Origin: Pilatotrama ljubarskyi
Taxonomy: Eukaryota > Basidiomycota > Agaricomycetes > Polyporales > Polyporaceae
Assembly (NCBI GenBank): GCA_022385805.1
Contig: MU277747.1
Location: forward strand, 1 to 64,000
DNA length: 64,000 nucleotides
Direction of reading: 5' to 3'
Positions 12,230 through 24,229 of this stretch are shown one piece after another (within the stretch, counting starts at the first letter, position 1; every line of letters starts with the position of its first letter). Under the pieces are notes generated by a model, which did no database searches, was not told the DNA's origin, and was given only the letters and a program-made list of their open reading frames with translations. The position numbers were made by a program, and so were the translations under genes.

Positions 12230-13010
12230 TCGTGAATGACTGACGTATCCTTGGCAATTAGACAAGGTCATCTCATGTTATCCACGCCTCGCATTCCTTC
12301 TCTCGCCTGCCTGACCGCTCACGTCGACAATCCTGATACATCCTGGTGTCTAGCTGCAGTGTGAGCGAGGCGCGATTGCCCACTGTCAGTGTACTCGCTG
12401 CGCTTTCTCAACCCCCCTTTCTTGTTCAGCCTTTGGGACCGTCTGCTGTTCTGGTTTGCTCGTGCACCTCGATCATAGCGACTCACGGCCCCGCCTCAGG
12501 CTGTGCGGTCCGTCGACGGTCCTTGTCTACACTACCCATTCCGATAGAGAGCCTCCAATTGTATCCTGGGGGATTTTTTTCGTCAGTGATGACTTGCTTG
12601 CTCGCGCCGACGATATCTTAGCTGGCCAACTTGTCCGGAGGCCATCTCTCCTATCGCCCGCGACGTTCTCACTTCTGGCCCGCCTGGCCATGAGGGCCCT
12701 TTCGCCATTCCATGGCGGTGTACATGCCCGGCTACTGATGTGCATACCCGGTACCTAAGGACATGCCACTTCGTGTTCCTACACTCGCCCCGATCCGCTC
12801 GAGTTTTGGCTCGAACAGTACTTGCCGCTGTCCTGTGCTTCAGCGCTTGCTAAGGTGTCCCAGGAGACGCCCGCGGCTGAATATCCTCTGTGAACCGCCA
12901 GGTAAAACTGTGAGCTGCCTCAACAGCTTCAAGCTAGTTCGCACTGGTCGGAGACGTCAACGAGTATCATGCCTTCATAAGGGAAGAGTTCTGATTTGGG
13001 AAGGCGCATG
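12230..13010 (+). pseudogene. possible decayed F-box gene relic
   Basis: Scattered similarity to the intact gene immediately upstream, in order. It begins with a repeat of the upstream string (GTGAATGACTGACG near 12233). A stretch like the F-box DNA around CTCATGTTATCCACGCCTCGC (about 12272) follows, then a frame reading LLARLAMRALSPF (compare LALARMAVALPHL), then NSFKLV (compare PSFNKLV) near 12926. Frames are broken throughout. Judged by eye only, so chance matches are possible. Confidence 0.3.
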
Positions 13011-14346
13011 ATCATATCGACGGGACTGATGACCTGCTGCACACCCATTCGGAGAACTTCCTGAACGCGACTACAGGTACGCATCGTTGTCGAGATCGTA
13101 CAGCGGAGAGCCTCTTCTGTTCCTCTTCAGTGATTACGTCATTCCTGCTCTGCTCATGGATGGAAACACGTAGGCATGAAGCTATATCTCAGACTCTCAA
13201 GCAAAAACACATCCTTGTGAGCGTTCCCTCGAATTAAAGACCCCTTGGCCACCGTTCGCGAGGTCGAGCGCATACATCATGACGCCTGTCGCTGTATATG
13301 GTTCGTCACACTCTCCTTCACGCTATATAGTCTCATGTCAACTCATGCACTGCCTACGTCTCTGGCTATAGAACAGCAGCTCCCAGGAGTCTCCGAGGTC
13401 CCTTCCTCGAGCCGCTCACGACAGTCCCCAACGAGCGACAGCATTGTTCGCGAGAGCTTCCCACTGCCTTATCTCCGATCACGTTCGGAGGAGTGGGTCA
13501 CGATGGCCTATCAACCCAGGGTCGCCGGCATAAGTGCAGTCGTGGAACGCTGAGGACACCGCTACGTTGATGATATATTGCCTCAGGTCCTCAGGTCCGG
13601 GCATGCTTCTCAGGCCGCCGCTCGGCTTCACTGACTACATGATGTGCACCGCTATTGTTACGCCTGGTTCTGGCATGAAAGAGCCATATCGAGGAGGGGT
13701 TCAGCTGTGACCAGCGTGCTTCCGGATGTTCACGAAGACCAGGCTGCCGTGGAAGCAGTCCCGCTCTTCGCATGCACAACGCGGCATACCTAGGCGTCCA
13801 TTCATCCAGCCGAGTCATTTGGAGGGTGAAACGTGTCCTCAGGAACCCTTGCGCTGACCCTCCGCCCTATCCAGCCGTTACTTCTCCCCTGAGGTCGCGT
13901 CATGCAACGCTTCTTTCGAGCGCTTGTCTAGCAAACTGCCTCTGCAAATCTTCAGGATGTTTGAAGACCCGCATGGCCGGAACCTTACATCTGGTCCTCT
14001 ACCCTTCAAACCCGCAATATGCACACAAATCTGGTTCGGACTCACAAACGCGAAGCTGAATCCGCGGGGCTCCTCAGCTCCTACTTGGTGCCAGTGTACG
14101 ACAGGGCACGAGAGCACCATCGACATTAGACCTCCTGATGTGCACGGATAAAATCGCGGGAATTTGAAGGTTCGTGTAGCAGTTCTTTGGCCCGAGGAAT
14201 GCATCGAGCGTCACCGCTGACGGACGTTTGAATTTGGGACTTCAGAGCGCGCACTGGCAGGCGGAACAGGCTCGTGCCTCTTTTCCCCGGCGAGGAACGC
14301 CACCAAGTCCCGCCGAGCGCGTTAGCGGTCTCCGTATTGGCCAATT
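13011..14346. other. no gene seen
   Basis: No long frame with a known motif and no convincing exon series on either strand. Confidence 0.4.
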
Positions 14347-15660
14347 ATGGATGGCAAGCCCCCTCCATCTGACAGATCATACGGAAACTCTGACAGCGTT
14401 GCGGTAGCGTCTATGGAGATGCTCGCCAAGGAGCACGACGCGTCCTGCCAGCGCTGTCTTCAGACGGCTTCCGGCGTCACCTGCGTCTTGTACGGTTCAC
14501 AAGACCATCTCCTGCCACTCAGCACGCTGTGCACCGTGTTCCAAACCTTGCGGAGCACGGGACGAGAGGCGCCAAGGCCATTCCACTACCGCAGTGACGG
14601 GGGCTGACCGCATTGCCCGCGCCGGTTGTCGAAGTGTGCAAGACCCGGAGCTCCAGCCTCCGACGAAAAGTCCTTGCTGACCAACGGCCAGTCTCGTCGG
14701 GAGTCTACGGACCTCGCCAAGGACAACGGCGGCCGCAGCTGCATGGTTCGCTGTCAGACCGCCGAGGACGAGAGGTGAGCAGAGTGGATTGTCATCACAA
14801 CTTGTTCGAGCAGGTGCCCGTAATATAACGGACTACCTGGGGTCCGAGTCCCTCCGTCCGACACATGCGAGAGGAAGATGAATGCGGCGTACGCTTCTTT
14901 GCTACGTGCGCGTGGTGCATCAGAGCAAATTTGCGGGGTGCGCTGCGGCTTCGTCAGTGCAAAGCGGCCGCACCCGGGCCTCCATTTTCTCTCTCGTCCC
15001 CGTCAGCCTGTCGGGCATCCAATGGGTCCGTGGGCATCTTAAAACCTTCATATGCACCTCGCGTCATGGCGCCCCTCGTGCACTGCTGCGTGAGCTCGAC
15101 TGTCCTTCGTGCACACGAGATTTGTCGGAACACGTCACACTTACGCTGGGACTTTCCGACAAGGAGTGTATGCACCGCTTTGCTGTGCTCCTTGAACTCA
15201 AAGTTCGAGGTTCTCACCGAGCTCCGAGCACTGGCAATTCATATGGAAATCGCAACCCCGAGACCTGGCAGACTCTGGATACGTCTCCGCTTGTCCAGGT
15301 GCTGCTCAGGCTCATGCAGCCGTCGAATTTTCACGATGTCACGTAGAGTCCGGGGGCTGGCAGTCGAGAAACTTACGTCGGTCGGGTGCTTCGCGCAGCA
15401 GCTCGATCCTCCGGGCTCGGAACACTTCAAGGCAGCAAGGCGCGATGCCGTACTGTGGCCTACGAGGCTTCGACTGAGTTGCACTGCTTCCAAACTGCTT
15501 GATCATATTTGCTCTCAAAGCTTGGCCAGCGCATCCGACGAGCTATTGACTACACGGTCGAAATTCATGTCGGCCGGGCAGCGCGACGCAAGCACCCGCC
15601 AAATTTGTTTTCTTGTAAAGTTCGTGCAGATGACTCAATGTTAGCGATTGAACGTTGAAC
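14347..15660 (+). pseudogene. coding-like debris, possibly a decayed F-box/LRR-type gene
   Basis: Several plus-strand frames have protein-like composition but are not joined by plausible splice sites. Examples are LPLSTLCTVFQTLRSTGREA near 14515, LSEHVTLTLGLSDKECMHRF near 15125, FEVLTELRALAIHMEI near 15205 and LVQVLLRLMQPSNFHDVT near 15290. Repeated leucines with short aromatic strands recall the C-terminal part of basidiomycete F-box proteins. The frame changes several times and no intact start-to-stop model was found. Confidence 0.25.
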
Positions 15661-17700
15661 CTCAGTGACATTTTTGGTCAGCGGGGCAAAATGGCAGGGC
15701 CTCCCTCAGCAGGCACCTCCGCGCTCGGCGCGACGTCACGCCGCGGTAATGGCAGGAACCCGGAGGCCGACCCATGCTGAACGAGAACAACGCCGGCGGC
15801 TGAGCAGCTCGTCGCGTGGGCGCCTCCAGACCGCCTCGCCCGCCCTTGTCGCAGTCGATCAGAGTGCAGACTGTGACAGCAGCCGAGCACCGATCACTTC
15901 GCCACCGCCAGATCGCGACTGGGGCCAGCGAATCTGGGAAGCGCGATCGCCCATCTCGTCTTCTGGGAAGCCGCAGCGTGGCGCCAATACATTACTTCCT
16001 GATCGGGCGCACCCGCCCCATCGATCGCGCCGCGCTCCTCCTTCCGTCCCGTCACGCCGCGTCGCCGACCGCCCGCGCTTGATCTCGTGCCAAAAGCCGC
16101 CGGGGAGCGCTCCTGCCATCCAGAGATTCGCGCGGGGGTGCAGATCTGCGCCCTCGCACACTCAAAAATTTTGCGTGCGCTCTTTGCTGTGGAGGGGCAC
16201 GTCAAAAAAAGTGGCTTCTGTATACAGTTCGCGGGCTGTGTGCGGTGCTGGAGAAGCTGCGGAAGCGGGGCGCGCGTCCATAACAGAATTATGGAGGGGC
16301 GGCGGGGGCGCCTCGGTGCCTTGCCCGCCGTGAACCGGATGAGGTCAAGGGCGCCGTCACAGCGTCGGGGGCGCCTGGCTCGGAAAGGGCACGGAATGCG
16401 CGAAGCCTCGAAGAGGGTTACACATCTGGCATCGATCTGGTCCGCTGAGCGAGTCGGTGACGACGAGATGATCTGAAGGCCGCCAGAGCTCGAGAAGGTG
16501 GAAGCGCGTACAGTCCGCGGCGAACGCTCGCAGACACTGAGACAGAGAGAACAACGGCTGCTTGGCGCGGAGGTAGAGAAGGACATCGATGGTAGAAACG
16601 CACAGTAGAAGTCGGCGAATTCCTGTAGTCTTCGAATTCAAGATGGCGGGCGCACCTACTACGCTAGGCACTGCATTCGGAGAACGGGTCGGACGAAGCG
16701 ATGGGACGCGAAGCCTGGGCGGGATCCCGCATGGCCGCCTGGTGTACGTTGCCGGTCGCTAACGCAGTCAGCAGGCGAGGCAACTCCAGCGTTCCAGGCT
16801 GCGGCGCACATGTGCTACGAGCGTCGACGCTGCGGCTCGCGAGCGATGCCGTAAAGTGTGTCCAATCGTCGTACCTATAGAACGGCGTTGCTGGCAGGCG
16901 GCGAAAGCACTCCGACACGCAACATCGTAACATCAACAGAGCTGGGCCGAGGTGTCGGTGTTTGGGATGACGACTGGAGCCAAGGACGAACTGATAGTCG
17001 CACAGGGATTCGGGAGACGCAGGCGTCCTCCTGGCATCTGTGTCACCGCAAAGTATGGAAACGATGTCAGTTTGGCGACAGGACACCATGTGCGTCGCTC
17101 GCTCAGCGCCCAAGCTCACGCCTGAGGCCTGAGGCCTGAGGATGGAGCGTCGAGACGTCCAAGAGCCATGATCATGATGCCCGCTAGCGTCCGAGTCGAG
17201 TTAGACCGAACGCAGCGGGTCTGTTACTCGGCGCGCTTGATCGAAACGAGGAGGCGGCGTGCCCGTACGACAGATGCGCATCGGTCGCGGTCCCGTGAAC
17301 CCGAACCCCTCGGGGTCCGGCCCCAGCAGCGCCGGAGTGTGGAGAGCAACACAGAGAGGACGTCGTGTGCAGCTGCTGCGCAGCGGGTATACGCGCGCGC
17401 GACATGTGCTCTGCGCAGTCAGCAGTACTCAATAGTAGCAGTCCCTCCCGACCCGACGCTACGATCAGGGCGTGTGTGCGATACTTCCCGATTCGGCGTG
17501 AAGAGGAGGGCCAGCCTGGCTCGCCGAGAGCTGCAGTTGCCAGCCGGAGGAGAGGGCATTGGCGATGGAGACAGGAGGCGACTCGGCCACGAGAGGCCAC
17601 GAGAGTCTGTCCGACGGATCGCCCGATCTGGGATGTTCCTGCACGAATGGCGGGCTGCTCGTCCCAGAGATACCCGTCGGCATGTCCATCCTGGGGTAAA
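15661..17700. other. GC-rich stretch without supported gene
   Basis: Long frames exist on both strands but are Arg/Ser/Ala-rich, overlap each other and lack motifs. I read them as by-products of high GC content. Confidence 0.4.
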
Positions 17701-18402
17701 TTGAAGCGGATGGACGTCCGCGGAGTGACGGAGTCTCGAGAGGAGGGCTTTGAGAACGTTGTGACGGAGTAGTCGTGCAGCGCTGCAGTGAAGGAGTAGT
17801 CAAGGATGCATGCAAGGCAGGAACTGATGTAATGGAAAGGCTTCTCAAGAGGCTCTCGTGCTTCATGGCGATGTATTCAGGGTTCATTCAGAATCTGTCC
17901 TGCCAAGCGTGGTTCAGAGAATGCGGACTGCCGACCCGTGGGCGTACCCCACGGCAAGCTGCAGAGAAGTGCGACCCAATGGACGTGCTGTGCCTGCGCA
18001 AGGTACGTAGGTGGGGCAGAAGGAGAACATCGCAGACTGCGTGTTCATCGATTCGATGTGGTGGCGCCGCCCTGACGATGGAGGGCCTCTCTGGCCACCT
18101 CCCGGGACGTCCCGCGCAGAGGCGGCCGTGCGGGGTATGGGGGACGACCTGGACCCGGACGATATGGGGCGCGTTGGGCGGTGCTGCGCAGGCTTGGGGA
18201 GGAGTTGGGGCCGCTGACCGAGCAGGCCAGCCAGTGCGTGACCTCGAGAGCTCACGGAGGACGTCTTACACGAGCTGGAGGGCGGGTCGGCCGACGAGGA
18301 GCGCGGGGCGGCGAAGCGCTGTTTCAAGGAGGCGGCGCCATGTGCGCGCGAACGAGTAGCGCAGGCGCTTGCAGTATCTTTGAGCGCCTATCTGTGATCT
18401 AG
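17701..18402 (+). pseudogene. frameshifted coding-like fragment, unidentified
   Basis: Successive plus-strand frames look coding. They read GDDLDPDDMGRV (near 18145), then LRRLGEELGPLTEQASQCV (18181 onward), then ELTEDVLHELEGGSADEERG continuing to KEAAPCARERVAQALAVSL and a stop near 18402. They lie in different frames with no introns between. The acidic helical composition differs from the Arg/Pro-rich noise around it. No family recognised. Confidence 0.25.
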
Positions 18403-19329
18403 CCGAGAGCGATCGGTGCTAACAGTTAGGCGCTCCCGGGGGCTTCCGAGCAAACGTCACAAATGTCACGGTGCATGTCACGTCGCGGGAGAAAGACTCC
18501 AAGAATGCGTCGGAGGGTCGGGACAGCCGCCGGAGAGCAGCCAGAAAAGAGGCGATGATGACCATGCAAATTTCGGATGGAGCAGGGGATGGCCAAAGTT
18601 CGGAGGCGTGGACAGCCCCGTATTGAGTAGGAAGCCACTGCGCAGCACCGGTGGGACGGAGAGAGCGCGAAGAATGAGCCATTTGAGGGCTTGGGATGAG
18701 AAGAAACGGCCAAAGAGAGGTGGACACGTGAAGCAAGAGTTAGGGCACGACGGTTGCTTCGCGAAGGAGAAGGATGATTTCGGCGGTGGCTGATAGAGCT
18801 AGGCAGAGCCCAGTCGAGCCTCTTTGCTCCTCCCCTCACGACCTCTTCCTGCACCGTCGTCGACCGCGGACGAGTCGACTGCAGCCTGCGTCGCTGGGGC
18901 TGGCGAACGAACGACGGATCGAGGGTGTGACTCGGATACCGGCGCGAGCCGACTGCGTGGGAAGTCGGAAAGGGGGATCGGCGATCTCGATTTGTGAGAC
19001 GGAACCGAGGCTCGCAGGCGTCGGGGGACTGCAGCAGGGCGGGCGTGACACTGACATAACATTTTCTGGTCCTCGACACGGAACGCGGGCGGTGCGTGCC
19101 CCTCAACCAGACCCCGGCCATCGTAAAATTTCCACTGCAGCGCCGGAAATTGTCACGCCGCCGCGGAAAGCACCTCTGTACGTCCTCGATCTCGCGCACG
19201 CTCAAATCTCCTGACCAAGCGTTTGTCACGGCCCGCTACAACTTTCTTCTCGTCCTCATCTCTCTTCCCGTTCTACCGTACCTCCACCTCCCGCCTAATC
19301 CAACGTCCCATCGCTACCTACGCCCCGTA
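18403..19329. other. upstream region of the zinc-cluster regulator
   Basis: No gene seen. Pyrimidine-rich tracts near 19250-19320 just before the start codon suit a fungal promoter and leader. Confidence 0.45.
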
Positions 19330-19392
19330 ATGACCTACTCGCCCTCGCATGGATCTTACTCCTCCTACCCAATACGCTATGCATTCTCTAGC

Positions 19393-19423
<31 letters not shown>

Positions 19424-22400
19424 CACAGCAGCAGCCGCACCAGCAGCATCAGCCACACCAGCCACATCCCGGGCAACCGTCGCAGGCGCAGGCTGCACAC
19501 CACCACCATACCTCCCAGCACGCCCAAACACACTATCCAAAGCCCTCGTACCCGCACCATCCCCATCTACACCACTCTCAGATACCCATCAAGGTCGAGG
19601 AGTCCTCCGACCTCCCACCCGTCTCCTCGCTTACGGGATACGACCACCACCACGTAAAGTCCTCTTCTTCTCTTCCTATATTCCGCTTCGGCACAGAGTT
19701 CGGCTCGAGCGCATCCCCAACGAGTCCCTCCACGCCATTCACGTTCATGTCGCATCAAAACTGGCCCTCCTCCTCCGCGTCCGCGTCTTCCTCTTACGCG
19801 CACCAACATCAACACCACCCCCACGCTCACGCGCATCCGCACGCGCAGCACCAGCCGCAAGCGTCGCAGCATCAGCAGTACCCCGCTGCGGTCGACCGGT
19901 ACGCGCTGCCCTCCCCGGTGAACGGGCAGAACGACCACCATGCGCTCACGCTCGCCGACGAGTACGACGATGAGGGCGGGGACGAGCTCGGAGATCTTCC
20001 GGGCACGTCGCTCGGCGGGATGGGCTTGTCGTCGTACGGCGCGGGCGGGTCTGGTCTGACGGCGAAGCAGCAGGCGGAGAAGCAGATCCGGAGACGGAGC
20101 AGCAAGGCTTGCGACCAATGTCGGAAAAGCAAGTGCAAGTGCGAGCGGAGTAGCCCGCAAGAACCTTGTCGTAACTGTGTCATGCTGGGCACAGGTGAGT
20201 GTTCCGCTCTTTGTGTTCTTGCGCGGTGCCCCTCCACCTCCTACCCGTCGCCGTTTCCTTGCCCTTCTACTCGCCCTCGTACAACCGACTGGGTGTTGAG
20301 GCCATCGTCCTGCTTTGCCGGGGAGACGCGCTTCACGAAACGCACCTTACCAGAACCTACGAGCATAGCTACCGTCCCTGTTGCACGCGTTCCAGCTTGC
20401 GCGTCCTCAGCTGCGCTTCCCGCGACGTCGCGCAATGTTTGCTTCTTCGGCGCCTTCGCCGGGGAACGCCGCTCGCCGCGTTCCCGAACGCGCTCCGCTT
20501 CCCTTCATTATCTCGCTCTCCATTCTTGTTCTCGCGCACGCGCAGGCACGGGCACCGACTGACAATCTGCATCCGCGCCGACAGAATGTACATTCTTGGG
20601 CCCTTCGCGCAAGCGCGGTCCGCCAAAGGGGTACATCGACGCGATTGAGGCGCGTCTCCACCAGACCGAGGCCCTGATCGGCATTCTCCTGAGCAGCAAG
20701 GACAGCCGGGCGAAGACGGTGCTCGAGGATCTCGCGCAGGTAAGTTCGAGTCTATTCTCCAGCTAGGTACGTGTGCGCGGACTCTTGCTTGCTCCACGGA
20801 GGTAAGGTCCGTCCCGACGACAAACGTGGTGCACCCGCGTGAACCGTGCCTTCGAGCGACGCGTTCCATCGCGACGTCTTCGAGCAGGTAATTTTGCCCT
20901 GCCGCGGAAGAAGTGCCGCTACCGAGTCCGCGCATACGTGCCAGAAGACACCGTCGCACTTCTCTTCGGAGGCCACATGCTCATGTCGGCTATTTATAGG
21001 ACCCTTTAGCAAAAGAAATCATCACTCGCGTCGACAACTCGCCGTACGGATTCAAGGGGCGGAGCCGCGGCGCGGAAGCGCCCACCAGCCGCAGCAGACC
21101 GCCGCCCGACCAGCGCGACGGCGACGGGAACACGGTACACGCGACGCAGTACGTTCTTTTCGCCTGGCTGCGGTCCAGTGTGACGATGCTGACTTGTCCC
21201 TTCGCAGCCCCTCGAACGAATGGCAGGACCAAGTGATCACCCGTCTCAACTCGCTGGCGGCAACACGAAACACTCTGTTGCCAGATGACCAGTTCGCGTC
21301 CGGCGCACGGCCAGGGAGTTCCGGCGAGCTCGGATATCCGGACGAGGACCACGGCTCGCGACCGTCAACGACGCAGACCGCGCCCCCAGCCACTGCACCA
21401 GCGAGCGCGGAGCCTCAAGGGAAGTCCCAGACAACACCTGTTGGGGAACCACGGAGGCAGCGGCGGCGGCTGGACGAACTGGGAGAGCACGACGGCGCGC
21501 AGCGCTCGCCGTCCACCGCGTCGTCGCGTTCGCCGCTCCGGCGGAACCCTGCGGAGGAAAGCACGGAGGAGACGGAGGAGAGCGGGGAGGACGAGATGGC
21601 GGTCGCGGTGGGGCAGCTGAGCCTGAACGAGGACGAGCAGGTGCGGTTCCACGGCAAGGCGAGCGGGCTGCACATGTTGGGGGTGAAGGAGCGGCAGGAC
21701 GGGAGGAACGAGGGCGGGATCTGGCGGTTCCCGAAGGCGCGCGTGTGGCCGCCGCTCCCGCCGGCGGTGCGCAATAGCCAGCGGAGGATGCAGGACGAGT
21801 TCGTGCCGAGGCTGCCGGACGTCGCGACGCAGGAGCTGCTCCTCGAGCTGTACTTCACGTACGTGCACCCGGCGCTGCCGATCGTGCACAAGCGGTCCTT
21901 CCTGGACGATTTCCGCAACGGGTGAGTGTTTTCGTAAGGCTCTACCTACGACGAGTTGGAAACTGATGATACGTGTAGAAATATGTGTGCCGACTCTCCC
22001 TACTCTGGGGAGTCTGGGTACTCCGACGCTGCGTCGCCGATCTCCTCATCCTCGCCTCTCGGGCCTAGGAAGCGACGAGTACCCACTCTCCTACTCTTGG
22101 CCATGTTCTCCCTCGCCGCGCGCTACTCTTCACGGACAGCAGATATGCCACCCCCAGACGACGGCTCGATGTGGACTGCTGGCGACGAATACATGGAAGA
22201 CGCCAAGGTCATCCTCGACCGTACCTACGCCGCGAGCCGGCCTAGCACCTGTCAAGCGCTCCTTCTACTCGGATTCCGCGAGGTCGGCATCGGTGCGATG
22301 GCGCAGGCCTGGATCTACATCGGTATGGCCGTCCGGATGGCGCAAGACCTCGGGCTGCACAAGAGCGCGGAGAAGTGGACGTCCGTCGGCCGGAACCTGT

Positions 22401-24229
22401 TCTCGAAGGCGGAGCTGCAGGAGCGGCGCCGGATATGGTACGGCTGCATCGTGATGGACAAGTACGTGTCGACATACATCGGACGCCCCGTCGCGATCTT
22501 CGAACGCGACTTCGACACGGAGCTGCCGCTGGAGGAAGAGGCGGAGGAGATGGAGGTGTGGCGGCCGCACCCGGCGCCCCTTGTCATGGACGACCCTGCT
22601 GCGAGCCGCCGCGACGAGGTCGCCCCCGCGTCGGGCCGCATCATCTCGTGTTTCAACGAGTGCGCCAAGCTTTGTACGTGCTCGCGTTCTCTCGCTGTCT
22701 GTTCGCGTGCTCACCTGCCGCACAGCTGTCATTCTGAGCCAGATATGCCAGAGCATCTACGCGATCAAGCCCCCGACGAGCCGCCCCGCGGAGCTCGCGC
22801 GGCTGGACAGCATGCTCACGAAGTGGTCCCTCGAGCTTCCGGAGCACCTGCGCTTCGACCCGGCTGCTCCGAAGATGCCGCCGCCGCCGCCGCATATTCT
22901 GACGCTGCATATGCAGTATTGGTGCGCCATGCTGCTGCTGCACCGACCCTTGTACGTACCGTTCGTCTCGGAAGATGCGTCCCCCCTTAATCTGACCGTC
23001 TGTCAACTATAGCATCCGACACATTCAGGACTCCACAAAACCGTGAGTGGGCGTTCGGCTGCAATGTGAAGCGATGGGGCTGACAGCTTCTCGTGCAGGA
23101 TGTCACCCAGCGCGTCTTCCGCGAAGGAGGCCGAAATACGCGCCAACTCGAGACAGCACTACGATTTGTGTGTGCAGGCGGCAAATCACATCACGTCCAT
23201 CGGTGAGTGGATGGTGACCGCCGTTTCGTTTGTTTCAGCTTGCTCACAAAGGGCTAGTATCTGTATACGGCGAGTTCTACACGCCTAGCCGCGCGTCGGT
23301 GTTCCTCTGCTATTACGTCTTCACGGCGGCGATCATGCACGTCGCGACGCGTACGTCTTTGCGCCCTTCTCGTGACAGGCTGAAACTGATGCAGACGTCG
23401 CCGCAGTGAGGACGTACCCCGACGACCCCCAAGCGCGTCTGGGCCTGCAGAAATGCATGGACATCCTCCAGCGGATGCGGATCATCTGGCCGAGTGCCTG
23501 GCGCGCGCTGCAGCTTCTGCAGGGTGCGCGGGGCCAGCTGGAGAAGCCGACGGAGGCCCCACCTCCGTCGCGAGGCTCGGTGTCAGAGCCTCGACAGAAG
23601 CGCGCGGCGGAGGAGCCCATCGAGGAGGAAACGGACCTTCCGGAGCGCTCGCGCAGCACGGTCTCTCAAGACTCCGTGTACCGTCCGCCGACGGGCTACA
23701 CGGTCCCGACTCCGCCGAGCCAGCACCAGAGCCAGCCGAGCCAGGTGTCCAGCCACACGGCCGCCGGCCATTCGCAGCAGCAGCAAGGGTACGCGCTGCC
23801 GATGGAGATGCCGCAGAGCGGGCCGTCGACCTACATGCCGTCGTCGTACGACCGGTGGCCGACGGACCCTTCGACGATGTCGAACTTTGCGGGCAGCCTG
23901 TCGACGAGCGTGCTGCCTCAACAGTACAGCACGGGGTTGGTCGACGAGCGGATGGGGACGAGCATGAGCCGGAGCTCGGAGCGGCAGAGCGCGCGGTACC
24001 CGCAATACTGGAACGACTATTCAGCGTTGGGTCAGATGGAGACGACGTATGGGGTGCCGGTGATGGGCGAGATGGTGTCGCCGCACGGGGGTGCACAGCA
24101 GGGCGACCAGCAGTCGATGTATGTTCAAGATCAGTACTCCATGTTTGGTGAGTCGTCCGCCCGCCCTCCTGCACCGCTCCGTGTGCTGAGTGTTGTCCAG
24201 GAAATATGCCCCCGTCTGGTCAGCAATAA
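19330..24229 (+). CDS. Zn2Cys6 transcription factor, PriB-like
   Basis: Large multi-exon regulator. The N-terminus is rich in Gln, His and Ser (polyQ from 19393). A zinc cluster spaced CX2CX6CX8CX2CX6C (ACDQCRKSKCKC ... EPCRNCVMLGTEC) is split by an intron just before the last Cys. It runs into a linker SRKRGPPKGYIDAIEARLHQ and a coiled stretch EALIGILLSSKDSRAKTVLE. A fungal-specific middle homology region follows (YFTYVHPALPIVHKRSFLDD, QAWIYIGMAVRMAQDLGLHK, RRRIWYGCIVMDKYVSTYIG). The C-terminal tail is Pro/Ser/Gln-rich and ends NMPPSGQQ at 24229. The linker and coil match what I recall of Lentinula PriB and acetate regulators of the acu-15 type. Expected nuclear DNA-binding regulator; target genes unknown. 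Start is the Met at 19330; an in-frame upstream extension lacks coding character. Confidence 0.88.
19393..19436 (+). repeat. CAG/CAA run coding polyQ
   Basis: Run of CAG and CAA codons giving about ten glutamines, then Gln/Pro/His-rich sequence, within the regulator's first exon. Confidence 0.9.

Noticed and set aside
15894..16586. 230-codon minus-strand open frame in GC-rich DNA
   Set aside because: Arg/Ser/Ala-rich, overlapped by equally long frames on the other strand, no motif and no splice support.
17465..17887. Ser/Pro-rich minus-strand frame of 140 codons
   Set aside because: Looks somewhat protein-like but has no partner exons, and plus-strand frames over the same DNA are equally plausible.
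18426..19229. 267-codon minus-strand frame upstream of the zinc-cluster regulator
   Set aside because: Composition is Arg/Ser-rich noise and it overlaps the regulator's promoter; no known motif.
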